Source of the DNA: Rotaria sp. Silwood1
Lineage: Eukaryota; Rotifera; Eurotatoria; Philodinida; Philodinidae
Length of the DNA stretch: 64,000 nucleotides
NCBI GenBank assembly: GCA_905250075.1
Contig: CAJNOP010000305.1
Coordinates: 1 to 64,000 of the forward strand
Direction: 5' to 3'
Below are positions 43,243 to 55,810 of this stretch, piece by piece. The notes below the pieces were generated by a model. That model worked only from the letters and a program-made list of their open reading frames with translations, made no database searches and was not told the origin of the DNA. The position numbers and the translations under genes are program-made. Position 1 is the first letter of the stretch; each line of letters opens with the position of its first letter.

Positions 43243-43704
43243 TACACTGTAAAAAAAAGGTACACTACCGAACCACCCAAAAAGGTTTCGTAGGTGTCTA
43301 GACGCTTCCAAATGCATCCAAAAGCTTAAAAAAATGGTTGTTGAAATCTACGAAACCTTAAAAGGATCGGGGCGCGAGCACACTTTCCGAACCATCTCCT
43401 ACGAAACCTTTTTAAAGTTCCGTACAGCGAAAAAAGATTTCGTATTTTCTTACGAAACCTTTATAGTTTCCTACTAAACCCTATGGTTTCGTACAAAACC
43501 GTAGTGCGAAACCATAGGGTTTAGTAGGAAACTATAAAGGTTTCGTAAGAAAATACGAAATCTTTTTTCGCTGTACGGAACTTTAAAAAGGTTTCGTAGA
43601 TTTCAACAACCATTTTTTTAAGCCTTTGGATGCATTTGGAAGCTTTTAGACACCTACGAAACCTTTTTGGAGGGTTCGGTAGAGTACCTTTTTTTTACAG
43701 TGTA
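43243..43704. mobile_element. Nested foldback MITE, near-perfect palindrome, TA-flanked
   Basis: The ends are TACACTGTAAAAAAAAGG and, mirrored, CCTTTTTTTTACAGTGTA, consistent with a TA duplication and Tc1/mariner-type insertion. The two arms (about 200 nt each) are almost identical through CCAAATGCATCCAAA, CTGTACGGAAC and TTCCTACTAAACCC, with the centre near 43490. The left arm carries about 50 extra bases (around 43365-43412) containing a GC-rich patch GGATCGGGGCGCGAGC. No coding capacity. Confidence 0.85.
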
Positions 43705-43782
43705 CCAGCCAAAATTTTCTGGAGCAGGAGAGAGGTGACCCCCCTATCCCCCCGGTGGCGCCGTCCCTGGGCGAAATAGCAA

Positions 43783-43792
43783 NNNNNNNNNN
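43783..43792. other. Assembly gap (10 N) with unmerged overlap
   Basis: Ten N characters. The 45 bases before the gap (from TGACCCCCCTATCCCC to AAATAGCAA, 43738-43782) are repeated exactly after it (43793-43837). The two contigs probably overlap and were not merged. Confidence 0.9.
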
Positions 43793-43837
43793 TGACCCCC
43801 CTATCCCCCCGGTGGCGCCGTCCCTGGGCGAAATAGC

Positions 43838-46800
43838 AAACTTTTATCTTTTCTTCCACATTGAGATACTCTCAAAATGAGACTAGATCAATCTGGCTGT
43901 AACAGCGTTACGAAAACAAACTTATTTTTGAGCTTCAATGAACTAAAAGTATACAATAATATTTGTCTATGCTATTGCATATAGCTTCGGCAGAAGAAAT
44001 GACAACAGGTAATTATATGATGAAAGAAAAGGAGATACATTTGCTCGGCATACCATAAGGCTCAACAATGAAAGAAGTGGTGTACGAGGACAACCAATAG
44101 CAACAGTTCTGGGAAGAAGCGGTGTAACCATGAGGTGGACTGCAGTGGTCTCAGCTCATTCTAGAATGTTTTTAGTTCTCACAAAAAATAGAATTTCTTT
44201 TATTTTTAGACCTATTATCAGCAGAATAAGTTGGATGCCTCGGTTCATCCTATTTAATATTCGATGTTTTACCTCGACTGAAAGCGAAAATGAGCGTGAT
44301 TTCTAAAACTGACCGAAGAATTAATGAGCTTTTCCTGACGAAAGACTGTATTTCCTCACTTCTTACTATGGCGAAGTTTTCGATTTAGTAATAGTATTCT
44401 CAGTATATATTCACGAGAAACTATGGAGATTCATTTACTAGACTCAAATCATGGATCCCATTGAGAACGAGCCTTGACTTAGTAACTGTTATTGTCATAC
44501 AGATCACAAAAGCTCTTGTCAAATCGCATTGATTCATACGCGAAAACAGGAATTTCGAATTTTTCCTTCTGAAATATTGTTTGCGAGAAAATGTAAGGTA
44601 CATAAACCGGATTTTTAACACGAGTGTTGCTTACCCAAAAAACATATAATAGTGAAAATAGAAACTTTTTCTTTGAAACAATTTTATGACAGTCATATTG
44701 AAGATTTTGTTGTACCAATTTTTCTTTGGCTCTCTACGCTTTCTTTTTTATCAGAGCTATAATGGTTGGCAAACTAATTACATATCTGATTAGGTTATTA
44801 AAAATTCGATTTATATCAGTAAAATTAGTTAAAATTCTTTCGAAAAACTGACTCTTACAATCAAATCTTTTTTGCTCGGAAAAAGTTTCTAGAACATATT
44901 CTAAAAGTCTGTGATGCTATCGTAACGAGAAAAAACGAGCATACTGGTTTAAAACCACTCCGTCTAATTCAATTAGACTGGAATTCTAGCTTTATTTCCG
45001 CTAAAATTAAATGAAAGGTCCTGTCTAATTAAAATTGATGTTCGATTTCGACTCGAGTTCATTCGTTTATTCGAAACAAAGACGCGTGACTTTCGAGTAG
45101 ATTCGTGACCAAACTTGATTGATGAGATCCACAGACTAAACATATTTGAAAATTCGGTTGATTACGTTCTAAAACAGATAGATCTTCTTCTCTATCCGTC
45201 GTTAATGGAATTATTATACTCTTCTATACATTTCGACATGAAATAGTCAATTCGTTTCTCACGATGTCTATTTTTCATTGCTTGAAGCATTCGATCAATT
45301 GACGTGGAATATTCTATAATTAGGATATTCGAATAAAAATCTCATGAGAAATGCTTCAATGAAATGGAAATGATCTTTTCATGAAAGATTTTGTCGAATC
45401 TCTCGTTGATTTTTCAAATCTTTTCTTTTAATCATTCGAGTAACTGAGAACAAACTCAAATTGTGCAAAATTTCATTCGAAGAAAATCGATTCGCCGCAT
45501 CGTAGATCATTGCCAATCGATGCATGGTATCTAACGTACTGCAATAAGTCTTGATAGATTCAATGATCTCTGTCATTGTCGCTATGACTGAAAAGAAATA
45601 AATACTATAAAAATTTTCAGTTGAAAACTAAGTGATTTCTATTCATCATGTTTAATCAAAATCGAGTGCCAGATTTAGTATTATGTTTCACTTAGTCTAT
45701 CCAAAATTACTATTTTAATGATCGTTTTGTGACATAATCCATGTTTAAGTTCGAGTTTACATAAGTACGCATTGATGCACAAGTTGAGTTATTTCATGAT
45801 AACAGACTACAACCACTGAAAACTCAGAAGAACACCATTATTTTCACATGTATGCTGAAAATATGCTAGCAGAGATAAGTTCACGAGAAAACGATGGAAT
45901 AAATTATGTTAGAAGAGAATCTCTATCCAAAAGGATTAGTGGTGGATTTTATTCATACATTGGCAATAATGCACAATTCTTAGCCAGAAAAAAGTTTATT
46001 GTTTGGACTTTCCAACTGTAATACAGGAGACTAGTTTTTGTGATTTCATTATCTCAAGAAAGATAAAATAAAACAGTTTTTAGCATGGAAGCACATTATG
46101 AAGATATGCATTTAGTCTATTTAAAGTATATTCTTTGAAATTATAAGTTCATTTCACATTTTTGAATTGTTTGGTCCAGTATATACCCTTACAAAAGCTT
46201 TTATCAAAGAGTCAATAGCTGACTTCTGCAGGGTAGACTGTACTTTCTCCGAATATATGATGGGCTTCTACTACTTTATTGTAGTCAGTGGACGAAGTAA
46301 TTCTTATGAAAAAAGATGCATTTTTGCCCGTGCAAAATAATAGGTTCACTTAAAATGTCTATCGAAAATTTTTTGACTGTTCATCGACATTTACTCGTCA
46401 TCGCATCTCATACTGTGTACTAGTGTTTTACTTCACATAGCTTCAAGACAGTCAACCTTCTGCATGTTCTTGGACAAAATCTGTTTATATTTCTACAGCC
46501 ATCGGTCTGGCTCAGCCAAGGGTTGTGAACTCGCTTTTTCGAGACAGACATTGATCAGATCCCATCGATTCTCGGTTGAATAAGAAGGAAAGAGAGAACT
46601 GGTCACTATATGAGTAAAACGGTGCTTTTGCTACGATTATTCGCAGCAGATTCTTATACGTAAGAACAGCTGTCTGGTTGCACATATACTCTTCATCATT
46701 TTCTAGACTATGTATTTATTCGACGAAGAGGAATGTAGCATTGGCATGGAGATGGTGTATAAGGAAATCACATAGCCAATCTTGGTATACGATCATTTGA

Positions 46801-49792
46801 TTGATTTCTCTACTCTTCAGGGAATCCTAGGCTGTAATATCATTCCTTCCTACTTCGGTATGATAGTGCATTTAATGACTTCTCACATCAACTCATAATG
46901 CATTTGACCATTCTTACAGATTTTGACAGCAAACTTCAAAATGAATTTCGCCGTTCAAGATAATAAGAAATGTTCATTTAACAAGATGAGTTTAACAGTG
47001 ATATCTAACGGCGCACCGCTGCACGCACAAGTCATAGTTTTTTGTTGCCTAATAGCGCTGACTCAAATTATAGTCATCAACTATTTCCTGTCCTTTATTT
47101 TATGTATAATTGCCAGAGTAGGTAACCAACTCTGAACACGACAGGACGGTTTCAGCTCTAACTCTCATGGGTTTCTAACAATAAACCTAGCAAATCAAAT
47201 TTTGAAACAGATTTACAAAACCGCCAAACTGTCTTTGCTAGTATTGTCATATTTCGCCTTACATTTGCCAAGTATTTTATTTGATAGTTACTCTTTTCCA
47301 ATTCAAAAAGTCATTTCCTTGTGAAACACCATGAAAAGATGCCAACGAGGGAAATAATGATCGAGTTGAGGATTATATTAGTTCAACAATCATAGAAAGA
47401 AAGCATCAGTTGTACTGGCATTATTTCACAGAAAAAAACTATGCTACGAAAAAATGGAGACCAAAAAATTCCAGGTGAGCCTGTAATTTTGCACACTACT
47501 GTATTTTGTGAAACACGATAGGAAATGAGTGTTGAAATTGTAGTAATGTAGCATATTAGCTGTCATATTCATCTAACATTGGTCCATCGTATTTCATATT
47601 TTAATCATCTAAGAATTACCCTGAAAGCTCTTCCTTTCAATTATAGACTGACTGTATGAAGAGTGTATCGGAAGTGGAGACTTTTTGTTCTAAATAAAGA
47701 ATAAATTAAGAATGTGTGTTTGGAAAAAGCGTGTTCATGTTATGTTCTTAAAATGTCCAAATTTTGTTGATGGTATTCACTTGTAGCACGGCGATCTTCG
47801 AATCTAGTGTGTGTAGTTTTCATTTTTTTGATTGACTTTAACAGTCACAATGAATGTGACAAGCAGCTGAGACAATAGAAGAGAGCCCATAAATTGCAGA
47901 GCATCTTTTAGAATCACGTCATTGAATTCATGCCAGTGTGGATGATGTCTACCATACCCCATGATCACATAGTCATTTATTGTGCCACGTTCTTTTCTAG
48001 ACAGAATTGTGTGTATCATAATTCTTTAGAATATTAAAAGCACCTGCAATAGTTTTATTTGACGTTATCTCACTCAAATTTTTGACAGTAGGATATCTAT
48101 TTTAGCTTTTGAGACAAAGTCGAAAATAGATGACGACAGACAGCTGAAGAGAGGATATTTTCCGTAGGCATAATTCTCTTTCATTGAAGAGTTCTAATCT
48201 GAGTTTCATTTTTTCTGTTTTGAAATGGCAATGTCCGCCTTGAATGGCAGATGATTGCAAGATACCCGAGCATTTCACTAGAAAAAGCGAAAAACGTACT
48301 ACTCTCAATATAGTTGAATGTTATAAGTTTCGATCCAAAGGTAAAGTTCTAACTTAACTATATTCAGCATTCAAAATAACAATGGATTGAAATACATCTA
48401 CAAGAATGTAACTCAGTACAACTCTTTATTTCCGTAATTGATCGCAAGAAATGACTTACTGATTGATATTTTTTACGTTTCGGTTTAACGAATGATTCCG
48501 ACGAAGATATAAAGCAATTCAAAGAAGAAAACATAGACTCAGTTGCAAAAGCTCTTGTTAGTGAGTATTTTCTTTTTTCAATGTATATTCAGCTTTCCTC
48601 TAAATAGGAATGAAGAAGCATGTGAGCATTTAGTAAATCTTTTTTTTATCTTTGTTTTGAAGTTGGATACTACTATCAGATGCCGAACACTTCATTTTGC
48701 AAAGGGGAAAAAATAAAATTAAGAAGGCTTATTAAAGGAGAAAATAGTTACGCCTACGAGAAAAATTTTTTCTTTTGTGCACGTCTTATCGCAGAACATT
48801 CCTTTAAACTATGTTTTTTATGCAAAGCAGATCGCACTTGAATAATTTCCTTTAGCAATAGGGCACATTCCTGTGAAATGATTAATTAATAAGATCATAA
48901 ATATATCGCTATTGAGGATTAGACATACGACAGTTCCATATCAGTTCCGATCTTGAGAACCGTGCCTACAGTTTTTTGATAGGAATTGATCTACATGATA
49001 GCTATTTTTGAATGAGTTGATGGTGCCAGACATCTGATTTTAACTTTTCCATCACACTTATAATTGCTTCTTTCGGAGTCATGCTTATGAACCACAAAAA
49101 TATGCTAAGATGTTAGTTAGTTAGTTAGTTAGACTCGCTACTTTGCAGTGTAGGGTGAAAATCTAGTACAAAATAAACTCAAAAAGTGAAAAAGAAGAGT
49201 ACAACAAAACAGCAAGAAAAAACAAAAATGTTTCTTCTGGTAGTGGCCTATTCGTTCGTTATTCAGCGTTCAGCTATGGTATACGATCAGGTTATTACCC
49301 TTCAAAAACTGGCTAAAATAATATCCATCTTTGCACTTAAAGCCAGTACTCTAAATAAGTTTCCAATATTTGTTTACTTGATTTTGATTTTGATTTTTTT
49401 GCACCAATCTTTAGCACAGACTTTCACATGGACTGTTACACTTTGCGACTTGGATTGTTTATCACATTTTCGCAATAATAATAACTGTTAGCATTTTGCA
49501 TTAATATTTCGGTTACTTTGACCTGATGTTAGCGTTTAAAGATGTCGCTCATTGACGCTAAACTTATAATCATGCATTTTAAGTTTGTTTAATCCTCTTC
49601 GTTTTTTTCTATTGTTCCTTTTGTTATGGCTGACGCTCGTGACTCAATATACATATATGCTATTGCGTCATTTCATTATTGTTGTTATTTTTTCTATATT
49701 ATTATTATTATTATTTTTCCCTTATTTTCATCTTTGTTACTACCATGTTATTATTAACATTGTTATCAATTGTTAAATGCTTGTTTACTATG
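43838..49792. other. Six kilobases without a supported gene
   Basis: Sequence of moderate AT content with many short, mutually overlapping open frames. Frames at 44421-44718, 45379-45576, 46923-47135, 47804-48019 and 49186-49491 contain hydrophobic stretches but no domain I recognise. A TTAG/TAGT microsatellite lies at 49114-49131 and an ATT run at 49702-49715. I regard the region as decayed repeat or intergenic DNA. Confidence 0.4.
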
Positions 49793-49794
49793 TA

Positions 49795-50371
49795 GGATGG
49801 TCCAAAAGTAACCCGGCAGTCTTTGATTGAAAATAACTTTTGATAGAAACAAGATAGAGAGATGCGGTTTTCAACGTTCCAAGGAGGAGATGAAGACGCA
49901 TCGAACTGTATAATATAAAATAATTTGATCCAGTTCTTTCAAGGGCGTAAATCGACGTTTTTGAAAATAAACGTACTCCGTAAGGTGACGACAATGAATT
50001 TTTTATGATCAAGTGTGCATTTAAACCACTAGTCGAAAACCTACAAAACTGTACAAAGCACAGACTTTGAGAGTTACTCCTTCAGAAGTTATAGGTATTC
50101 TACTTGAAATTCTGAGCCCATTTCTCTGTTAATTTCTGTGAAAAAATTACTTTTTTTGCATTTTTTTTTCTTTAGAAGAAACCATTTTGCCGGCAATTTT
50201 TTTAGAAAATTGATTAAGAAAGCTCCAGAAAACATCTTACAAAAACCTGTAATACATGATCGAATGCATCTTCATCTCCTCTTTCGATCAATGAAAACCA
50301 TAGCTCTCTATCTTGTTTCTATAAAAGATTAGTTGTAATCAAAGACTGCCCGGTTACTTTTCGACCCCCTC
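49795..50371. mobile_element. Mariner/Tc1-like MITE with ~115-bp inverted repeats
   Basis: TA at 49793-49794 and 50372-50373 flanks a 577-bp element. Its ends read GGATGGTCCAAAAGTAACCC and, mirrored, GAGGGGGTCGAAAAGTAACC. The arms continue in parallel through CAGTCTTTGATT, AGAAACAAGATAGAGAG and GAGGAGATGAAGA. GGTCCAAAAGTA-type tips with TA duplication are typical of Tc1/mariner relatives. The interior shows no transposase. Confidence 0.8.
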
Positions 50372-50559
50372 TAAAATAAACATTATTATTAGTTCTATTC
50401 AATATAAATTATTCAGAAATGACGTCAATCCAAGTCAGGGTAAGCGATTTCATAATGAGCTCTCTCTCTTCAACTAGTGTAGACAATACCCCATTCCATC
50501 ATTTCTAAGTCTACGTATTTTACAAAAAATAAAAACATTAGTTACATCCAGTTGAGAGT

Positions 50560-53175
50560 CTGACAGGCGGTTACTACCAATCGCCGCTAACTGTCCTGCG
50601 CTTCTTTTATCCGCATGTTGTTTATAATTCTGTACAATTCTTTGGATGCTTTCATGTACAGGTCTACTAATAGTGTGTTTGTTAATTAGTCCACTCCATT
50701 TCTTACAATCTAACGTGCCACGCTCCAATTATTAATTTGAAACTTTTCAATATCCTCCTGGATTTTGTTTTCACAACGTTTCCCTATTTCAACACCACAT
50801 AGTCTTTTAGAATTAGGAAAGTAAGACTAGACCTCTACCCGACCCAAGGACGGCTAGAAAAGTCGGCTGACTGCAGAGCTCGAAAAATATCAAAATCTGA
50901 TCCTATACGACATCTGCTATTGCTAAATCTTAGACTCTTGTAGAGAAAATCATAATGAATCTGAATCGTAGGTTTCCATATAAAGAAGCTCTCAGTTGTT
51001 CATTATCACTCTTCGTATCTGACCTCTATAAACCATGAAGAGATGGTTTTTCAAACGTTTGAAACTTCTTCATGGATGAATTTAAGTTATGCAAGACGAT
51101 AATTAAAGTATATATGCACATAAGATCTGTTAAATGAATGGTGTTTTAAGACTGAGTCATGTATAGCCATATTAAGAAACTAGCAGCTGTTAATTATCAT
51201 TTTTGGCATCATTTACATCTCCCGAACGCTGCTGAATTTCGAAAAATGTATTTCAGATGCGCACTCGTCACGTTCTCAGGATCTCGTCAAGCTTTTCCCC
51301 ACTCAACATGATGCTTGGGAACTGAGTACGAGTGACTGACTTGAATCGTGTCTCATGTGTTGAGGAGAAGAAGAAGAAGAATTTGTCATGGCAACTAAGC
51401 GAGTAAAAGTAACTAGACTGCCATTCAGCGCAGTGTGCTGGATGAAATGTTGGCTAACTGCAGACTAGATGTTCATGTCCTTTAAATTGATAGTCCGTTG
51501 CTTGGTGGCCTTCGAACATTGTCCTCTGACATTCGAGACCTCATGGTGGGCGATTTTACATCGCACAAAGCGACAATTAATTAAAACATACATGCATTGA
51601 GCGTCTTAGTTATGAATGGTTGATTCAAGACTGAATCCTTCATCACCATATAAAGGAACTATCAGCTGTTAATTATCGTTTTCTATCTGTATGTTAATTT
51701 CAATCGCTTAGTCGCCATTTGAGAAGATTCTCTAGAAGATTCAGACTTTATCATAAACGACTTTCAGTCACACAAGGCGATAATTAAAATATGTATGCAC
51801 TTACCATCCTAGATGTGAATGGTCATCTAAGATTGAACCATGTATGCCCATATAAGGAAATTATCAGCTGTTAATTATTCATTTTCGCCATTCCTATATC
51901 TTCCGAACGCTGCCGAATTTCGAAAAACGGGTTTCAGATATGCACTCGTCACGTTCTCAGGATCTTGTCAAACTTTTTTTTCGACTGAAAATGATAATCA
52001 GGAGCTGAGAACGAGTGGCTGATTTGAATCGTGACTCATGTGTTGAGAAGAAGAAGAAGAAGAATTTGCCATGGCAACTATGCGAGTGAAAAGCAATAAG
52101 TCGGCTCTGCCTGCACTTCGTGCAGTCAGTCGACTTAACAACATAACTTTTTTCACTATTGATGGTTCATTATGGACGTTTTCCATACGATTTACATGAA
52201 CAAGCCATCGCAATCGATTTCTTCTCACAATATTTTCTATGGTCGGTTGATCAGTGAGTTTCAGGAGTTTTTCATTGAATACACGATCGCCTAAATTTGC
52301 TCCGATAGTAGTTCGCAAACATTTCATATAAAAACGTTTTATTCGATCTTCTTGAGCTGTTGTTATGGATCAAACTTCACTATCATATAGAAGTATATGT
52401 ACTACACATGATCGAAAAACTGTAGTTTTGTTTCGGTTGAGATAGTTCTGCTATATCATATTGAATTTCTTTATATATTAAACGCTGTAGATCCTTTGCT
52501 GAGACGGATCTGTAGTTCCTTGTCCTGACGTTGATCTCTCGATACTATACAACCTAAATAGTTAAGGAATCCATAATTTCAATTTTTTAGTTTTGAATGA
52601 TGATGTCAATATTCGGTGTATTGACGTTTTGGTCCTTAATAATTATTTCGCTTATATATTTTTGCATTCGTTGCAGGGCTATTATGCACGTTTGCTTCAC
52701 ACTCATTGTTAATCCGAACTATTGTGCGACATTCTGAAATTTTTTGATGAATGTTTTCAGGTCATTCTCATTTTCGCACATTGTCACGAGATCATCTGCA
52801 TACGTCAATGGTAAAATATCAAAATCTTCATACTCCTCTCGTTTGCCATGGTAAAAATCACCGCTTTCAAATGCAAGCCGCACACCTCTTACATCTGCTT
52901 CTTTAATTAGCCTGTTAACTATGGAATCAAATGAGACATTGAATAATAGTGGAGATGCAATACCATTTTGCATTACACCAGAATCTATATCAAAACTGTC
53001 CGATCACTCACCATCAATTCTCACCTAGGCATTTGAATTCTTGTACAACAATTTTAGCATTTGAATAATTTTATCCGTTAGTCCAGAATGCCGACAGGTT
53101 TTCCGTAACAGTTCACGCTTCACAGAACCGTAGGCTTTTTTTGTATGTCTACAAAGCATAGATATAGTGATCTAT
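50560..53175 (-). pseudogene. Non-LTR retrotransposon (LINE) ORF2 remnant, interrupted
   Basis: Minus-strand fragments in LINE order: LYLCFVDIQK (about 53170-53140); ELLRKTCRHSGLTDKIIQML and the RT core with QNGIASPLLFNV and LPLTYADDLVTMCEN (52973-52719); the C-terminal FYMKCLRTTIGANLGDR and NRLRWLVHVNRMEN (52330-52190). The reading is then interrupted at about 52136 by an insertion. It resumes near 50805 with RLCGVEIGKRCENKIQEDI and ERGTLDCKKWSGLINKH, which resembles the C-terminal tail of endonuclease/RT LINEs. Several stops and shifts are present and the endonuclease and 5' part are missing. It would have encoded reverse transcriptase for target-primed retrotransposition; this copy is dead. 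Confidence 0.75.
50860..52136. mobile_element. Insertion within the LINE, built of diverged repeats
   Basis: AAGTCGGCTGACTGCA at 50860-50875 is mirrored by TGCAGTCAGTCGACTT at 52121-52136 (one mismatch), bounding about 1.28 kb. Inside, a unit containing GCGATAATTAAA, CATATAAGGAA and ATCAGCTGTTAATTAT recurs near 51093-51200, 51565-51681 and 51768-51870. A 255-bp block (51160-51415) is repeated directly at 51835-52090, both ending in an AAGAAGAAGAAGAA run and CATGGCAACTA. No coding capacity seen. Whether it is one composite element or stepwise insertions is unclear. Confidence 0.55.
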
Positions 53176-53230
53176 AGAATTTTGTGCACTTTACCATGGT
53201 CATTTTTAAGGTAAATATTTGATCCATTGG

Positions 53231-53349
53231 AGTATGGGTAGGATGTGGATGGGGTGTGAATGTGGGTGTAGGCATGGGTATGGGCTTGGGTAATCTTTTC
53301 ATCCGCACCTTGAATTCACACACCTACGCCCACACTCACGCTCACACTC
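53231..53349. repeat. Telomere-like hairpin 2
   Basis: A G-rich arm (53231-53291: GGATGTGGATGGGGTGTG, TGTGGGTGTAGG) faces a C-rich arm (53305-53349: CACACCTACGCCCACACTC). Both are degenerate TGTGGG-type repeats. The hairpin lies some 55 bp beyond the 5'-truncated end of the LINE fragment. Confidence 0.6.
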
Positions 53350-53713
53350 TATATCAACAAGTTTTTCTATACGCAACCAGAGCAGAGAAAAAGAGTATAT
53401 AAAAAGTTAGAGAGAGAGATAGTTGATAATACATAGTTACGGCAAAATAAAAGGACAAAGAATGTAATAAGAAGAAATGACAAAGGAAGAACAAATGAAG
53501 GTTAGACCTCGTGTATAAACAGCCACTTTGATCAAGCAATGAGAGCAAATGGTGGCAACCATAAAACCAACCGGGAACCTTCCAGAAACAGACTTTATAA
53601 ATGAATCTCTATTGACATACATAGAGCAAGTTTTCAAAGTTAATCAGTTTAACTGCTACGTTTTGTGGCCCATAATTAACATCCACAATGGCCGCTTTTC
53701 AAGTAACAAATCC

Positions 53714-54388
53714 CAGAGATGGAACCGGTACCGATAACCGGCCGGTCCGGTCCAAACCGGTCTGACCGGCTTAAACCAGTCTGACCGGTCGAAACCGCCT
53801 TAAACCGGTCTATATTTTTCACTTTCCCGCTCTATGATGGTAATCATATGAAAAAACAACTGGCACCAAGACTAGTTCCACTAATCACATAGGAATTTAT
53901 TTTAAAAGAAATTTTCAAAATACCCATCAGTGAGACTATTGTTATCAACGGGAAAACATTATGTCAATATGCGTGAAAGTACGAAGGTAGCCCCAAAGAG
54001 AGTTCACTATGAAACAAGGCTTCATTTCAACCCTTAGCCTGTTGTCTATAGATCGATATTTTGTCGGTAGGTCGGTTTTTCTTTTACAAACTGACGTATC
54101 ATCAGCATCCTGTTTAGTACCGGTAGGGTAGTTTTGCCAGGTAGACCGGTCAGATCAACTTTTTTTGGTAAATCGGTTTCGGTCGACGAACCGGTCTAGA
54201 CCGGCTTTATCGATAGATCGGTTTTGCCGAGAGACCAATTTTTGCCGGTCTAGACCGGTTTTGCCGGTAGGCCGGTTTTTGCTGGTCTAGACCGGTTTTA
54301 CCGGTAGACCGGCCAGTCCGGTCCGGTCTTATTGTTTTGGATCGGTACCGGTAACGGTCTGAAAAAAACTAGACCGGTTCCATCTCTG
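53714..54388. mobile_element. hAT-type MITE composed of ACCGGT motifs
   Basis: The ends are CAGAGATGGAACCGGT and, mirrored, ACCGGTTCCATCTCTG. Flanking 8-mers ACAAATCC (53706-53713) and ACAAACCC (54389-54396) differ by one base, consistent with an 8-bp hAT duplication. Both ends are packed with ACCGGTC/GACCGGT repeats (for example GGTCTAGACCGGTTTTGCCGG), and the centre is AT-rich. 675 bp, non-coding. Confidence 0.82.
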
Positions 54389-54621
54389 ACAAACCCTCAG
54401 CTTTCTTAGTTTTGTAACTGTTGAGTTTTAAACTAACTAGTTTTAAAAGTTTACTCTATGTGCATCAATAGAGATTCATTCGTAAAGTTCGTTTCACTTG
54501 TTCTTGTCAGTTATTTAGACGACAACTGAAAATAATCTTTGAAACACTATACATGCATTTTTTTAAGATGATAACAGGTAAAATTTATTTCATGATACCA
54601 AAAGTAGTAGTTAACAGTAAT

Positions 54622-54917
54622 ACTCAGCTCAAGAACTACCGAACGGTTCCTGCAGAAAAACAGTGGAAATCCATGAAACGTGAAAGGCAGTATTTTGGCC
54701 GGGTCGATAACTTCCGGCCAACTAGCTGTTTTCTGTGGCAGAAAACGCCTGTAAATCAATGGAAAAAATTCGGGCATTCTCTGGGCAGAATACTGCTTCC
54801 ATGTTTCAGCGGTTTCTAGCGTGTTCCTGCCAGATACGATTAGTTTTCTCCTATCCATTTGGTCAGTTCTGGTGAAACCCGATTCTTTTCGGATCCTGAA
54901 ATTGTCGATCTGGGTAT
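54622..54917. mobile_element. GC-richer foldback MITE, copy B
   Basis: It aligns along its length with 4748-5047: CTCAAGAACTACCGAACGGTTCC, split by mismatches, against TTGAGAAGTACGGGCGGGTTCC, then GGCAGTATT, GAATACTGC and a terminal CTGGGTA. The internal mirror GGCAGTATT / AATACTGC is kept. The copies are strongly diverged, so the family is old. Confidence 0.65.
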
Positions 54918-55810
54918 TTGCCAATCTTACCCCTATGATAAAACCTTTGAATAAACTGCTACCGATTAAAAAGAATCAGCACATTTTCTTGAATCGATTT
55001 GAAGGTATTACATTATTTTGTTTATCTTAGTACTATTTATGAGCCCTTCTCTATTTGAATGATTGTGATTTTCTTGAAAAATCAGAAAAATAATCAGTGG
55101 AAACCGACATAATAAATCGCGATAAAATCGCCGATTTCTCGTGATTTGTATGACATGGATAAGCATTAGAAGGTGTGAAGGTTATGTAATCAAAAAGCAT
55201 AAAAAACAACTGAGAATTGGATACATTCAAGTTCAGATTGTAAGAAAAAACCTAACAGTGATGCATCGAAAATTAGCTAGGTTTTTTAATCGCCTCATAA
55301 AACGAATAAACCATGCCGACTGAGTAGAATCGATCGCCATATAACAGTCTGCACGAGTACTTGGTTAATACTAAGATAACTATATGGTCATCGTGATGAT
55401 AGAAAAATCTGTGTTTCTCTCTGCATCCATTGATTTTAGTCAGAATAGACCAATAAATAAGTTATACATTAAAGCTGAGAATAGCGCATTTTATTTTGCC
55501 TCCCCGTTCATTGAACAATTCATTTTGCACATATGGCATTGCTCGATATATCCAAACAATTATGTGATTGGTTGATGTTTTGTTGTAATGATTTAAAGCA
55601 GAATTTCACAATATATTCAAGAATATGTTCTCTTATCAGATAAATGAATGCAAACATAAATTTGCTGATAAAGAAATTGAAATAAAAAAGACACTTTAAG
55701 AGTGTTTTGTGTGCTACTAGTTGGCAAGTGCGGTAAGGTATCATGAGTCGTGATCTCTCTAGAGTAATTCAATATATCGAGTACTCAGGTTCTAAAAAAA
55801 TTTAATATTT
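54918..55810. other. Intergenic, no supported gene
   Basis: About 890 bp. The short frames at 55141-55323 and 55384-55575 (plus) and 55520-55744 (minus) show no recognisable domain. Confidence 0.45.

Larger units (their letters stand above)
42795..43769. mobile_element. hAT-type MITE with exact 8-bp target duplication
   Basis: GGCGAAAT at 42787-42794 is repeated exactly at 43770-43777. Between them the element begins CAGGGACGGTGC and ends GCGCCGTCCCTG. CAGGG termini and an 8-bp duplication are diagnostic of the hAT superfamily. The 975-bp interior encodes no transposase; it consists of a palindromic array (42840-43240) and a nested foldback element (43243-43704). Confidence 0.88.

Noticed and set aside
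42938..43317. Open frames on both strands with Phe/Trp/Lys-rich repeats
   Set aside because: They are translations of the TTTCTCC/GGAGAAA palindromic array, hence open on both strands.
46505..46560. Possible tRNA (GGCTCAGCCAAGGG)
   Set aside because: No acceptor stem, anticodon stem or TTCRANNC T loop can be formed.
47804..48019. Minus-strand frame with a membrane-like segment (NDYVIMGYG...)
   Set aside because: No recognised domain and no supporting neighbouring exons; cannot be told from chance.
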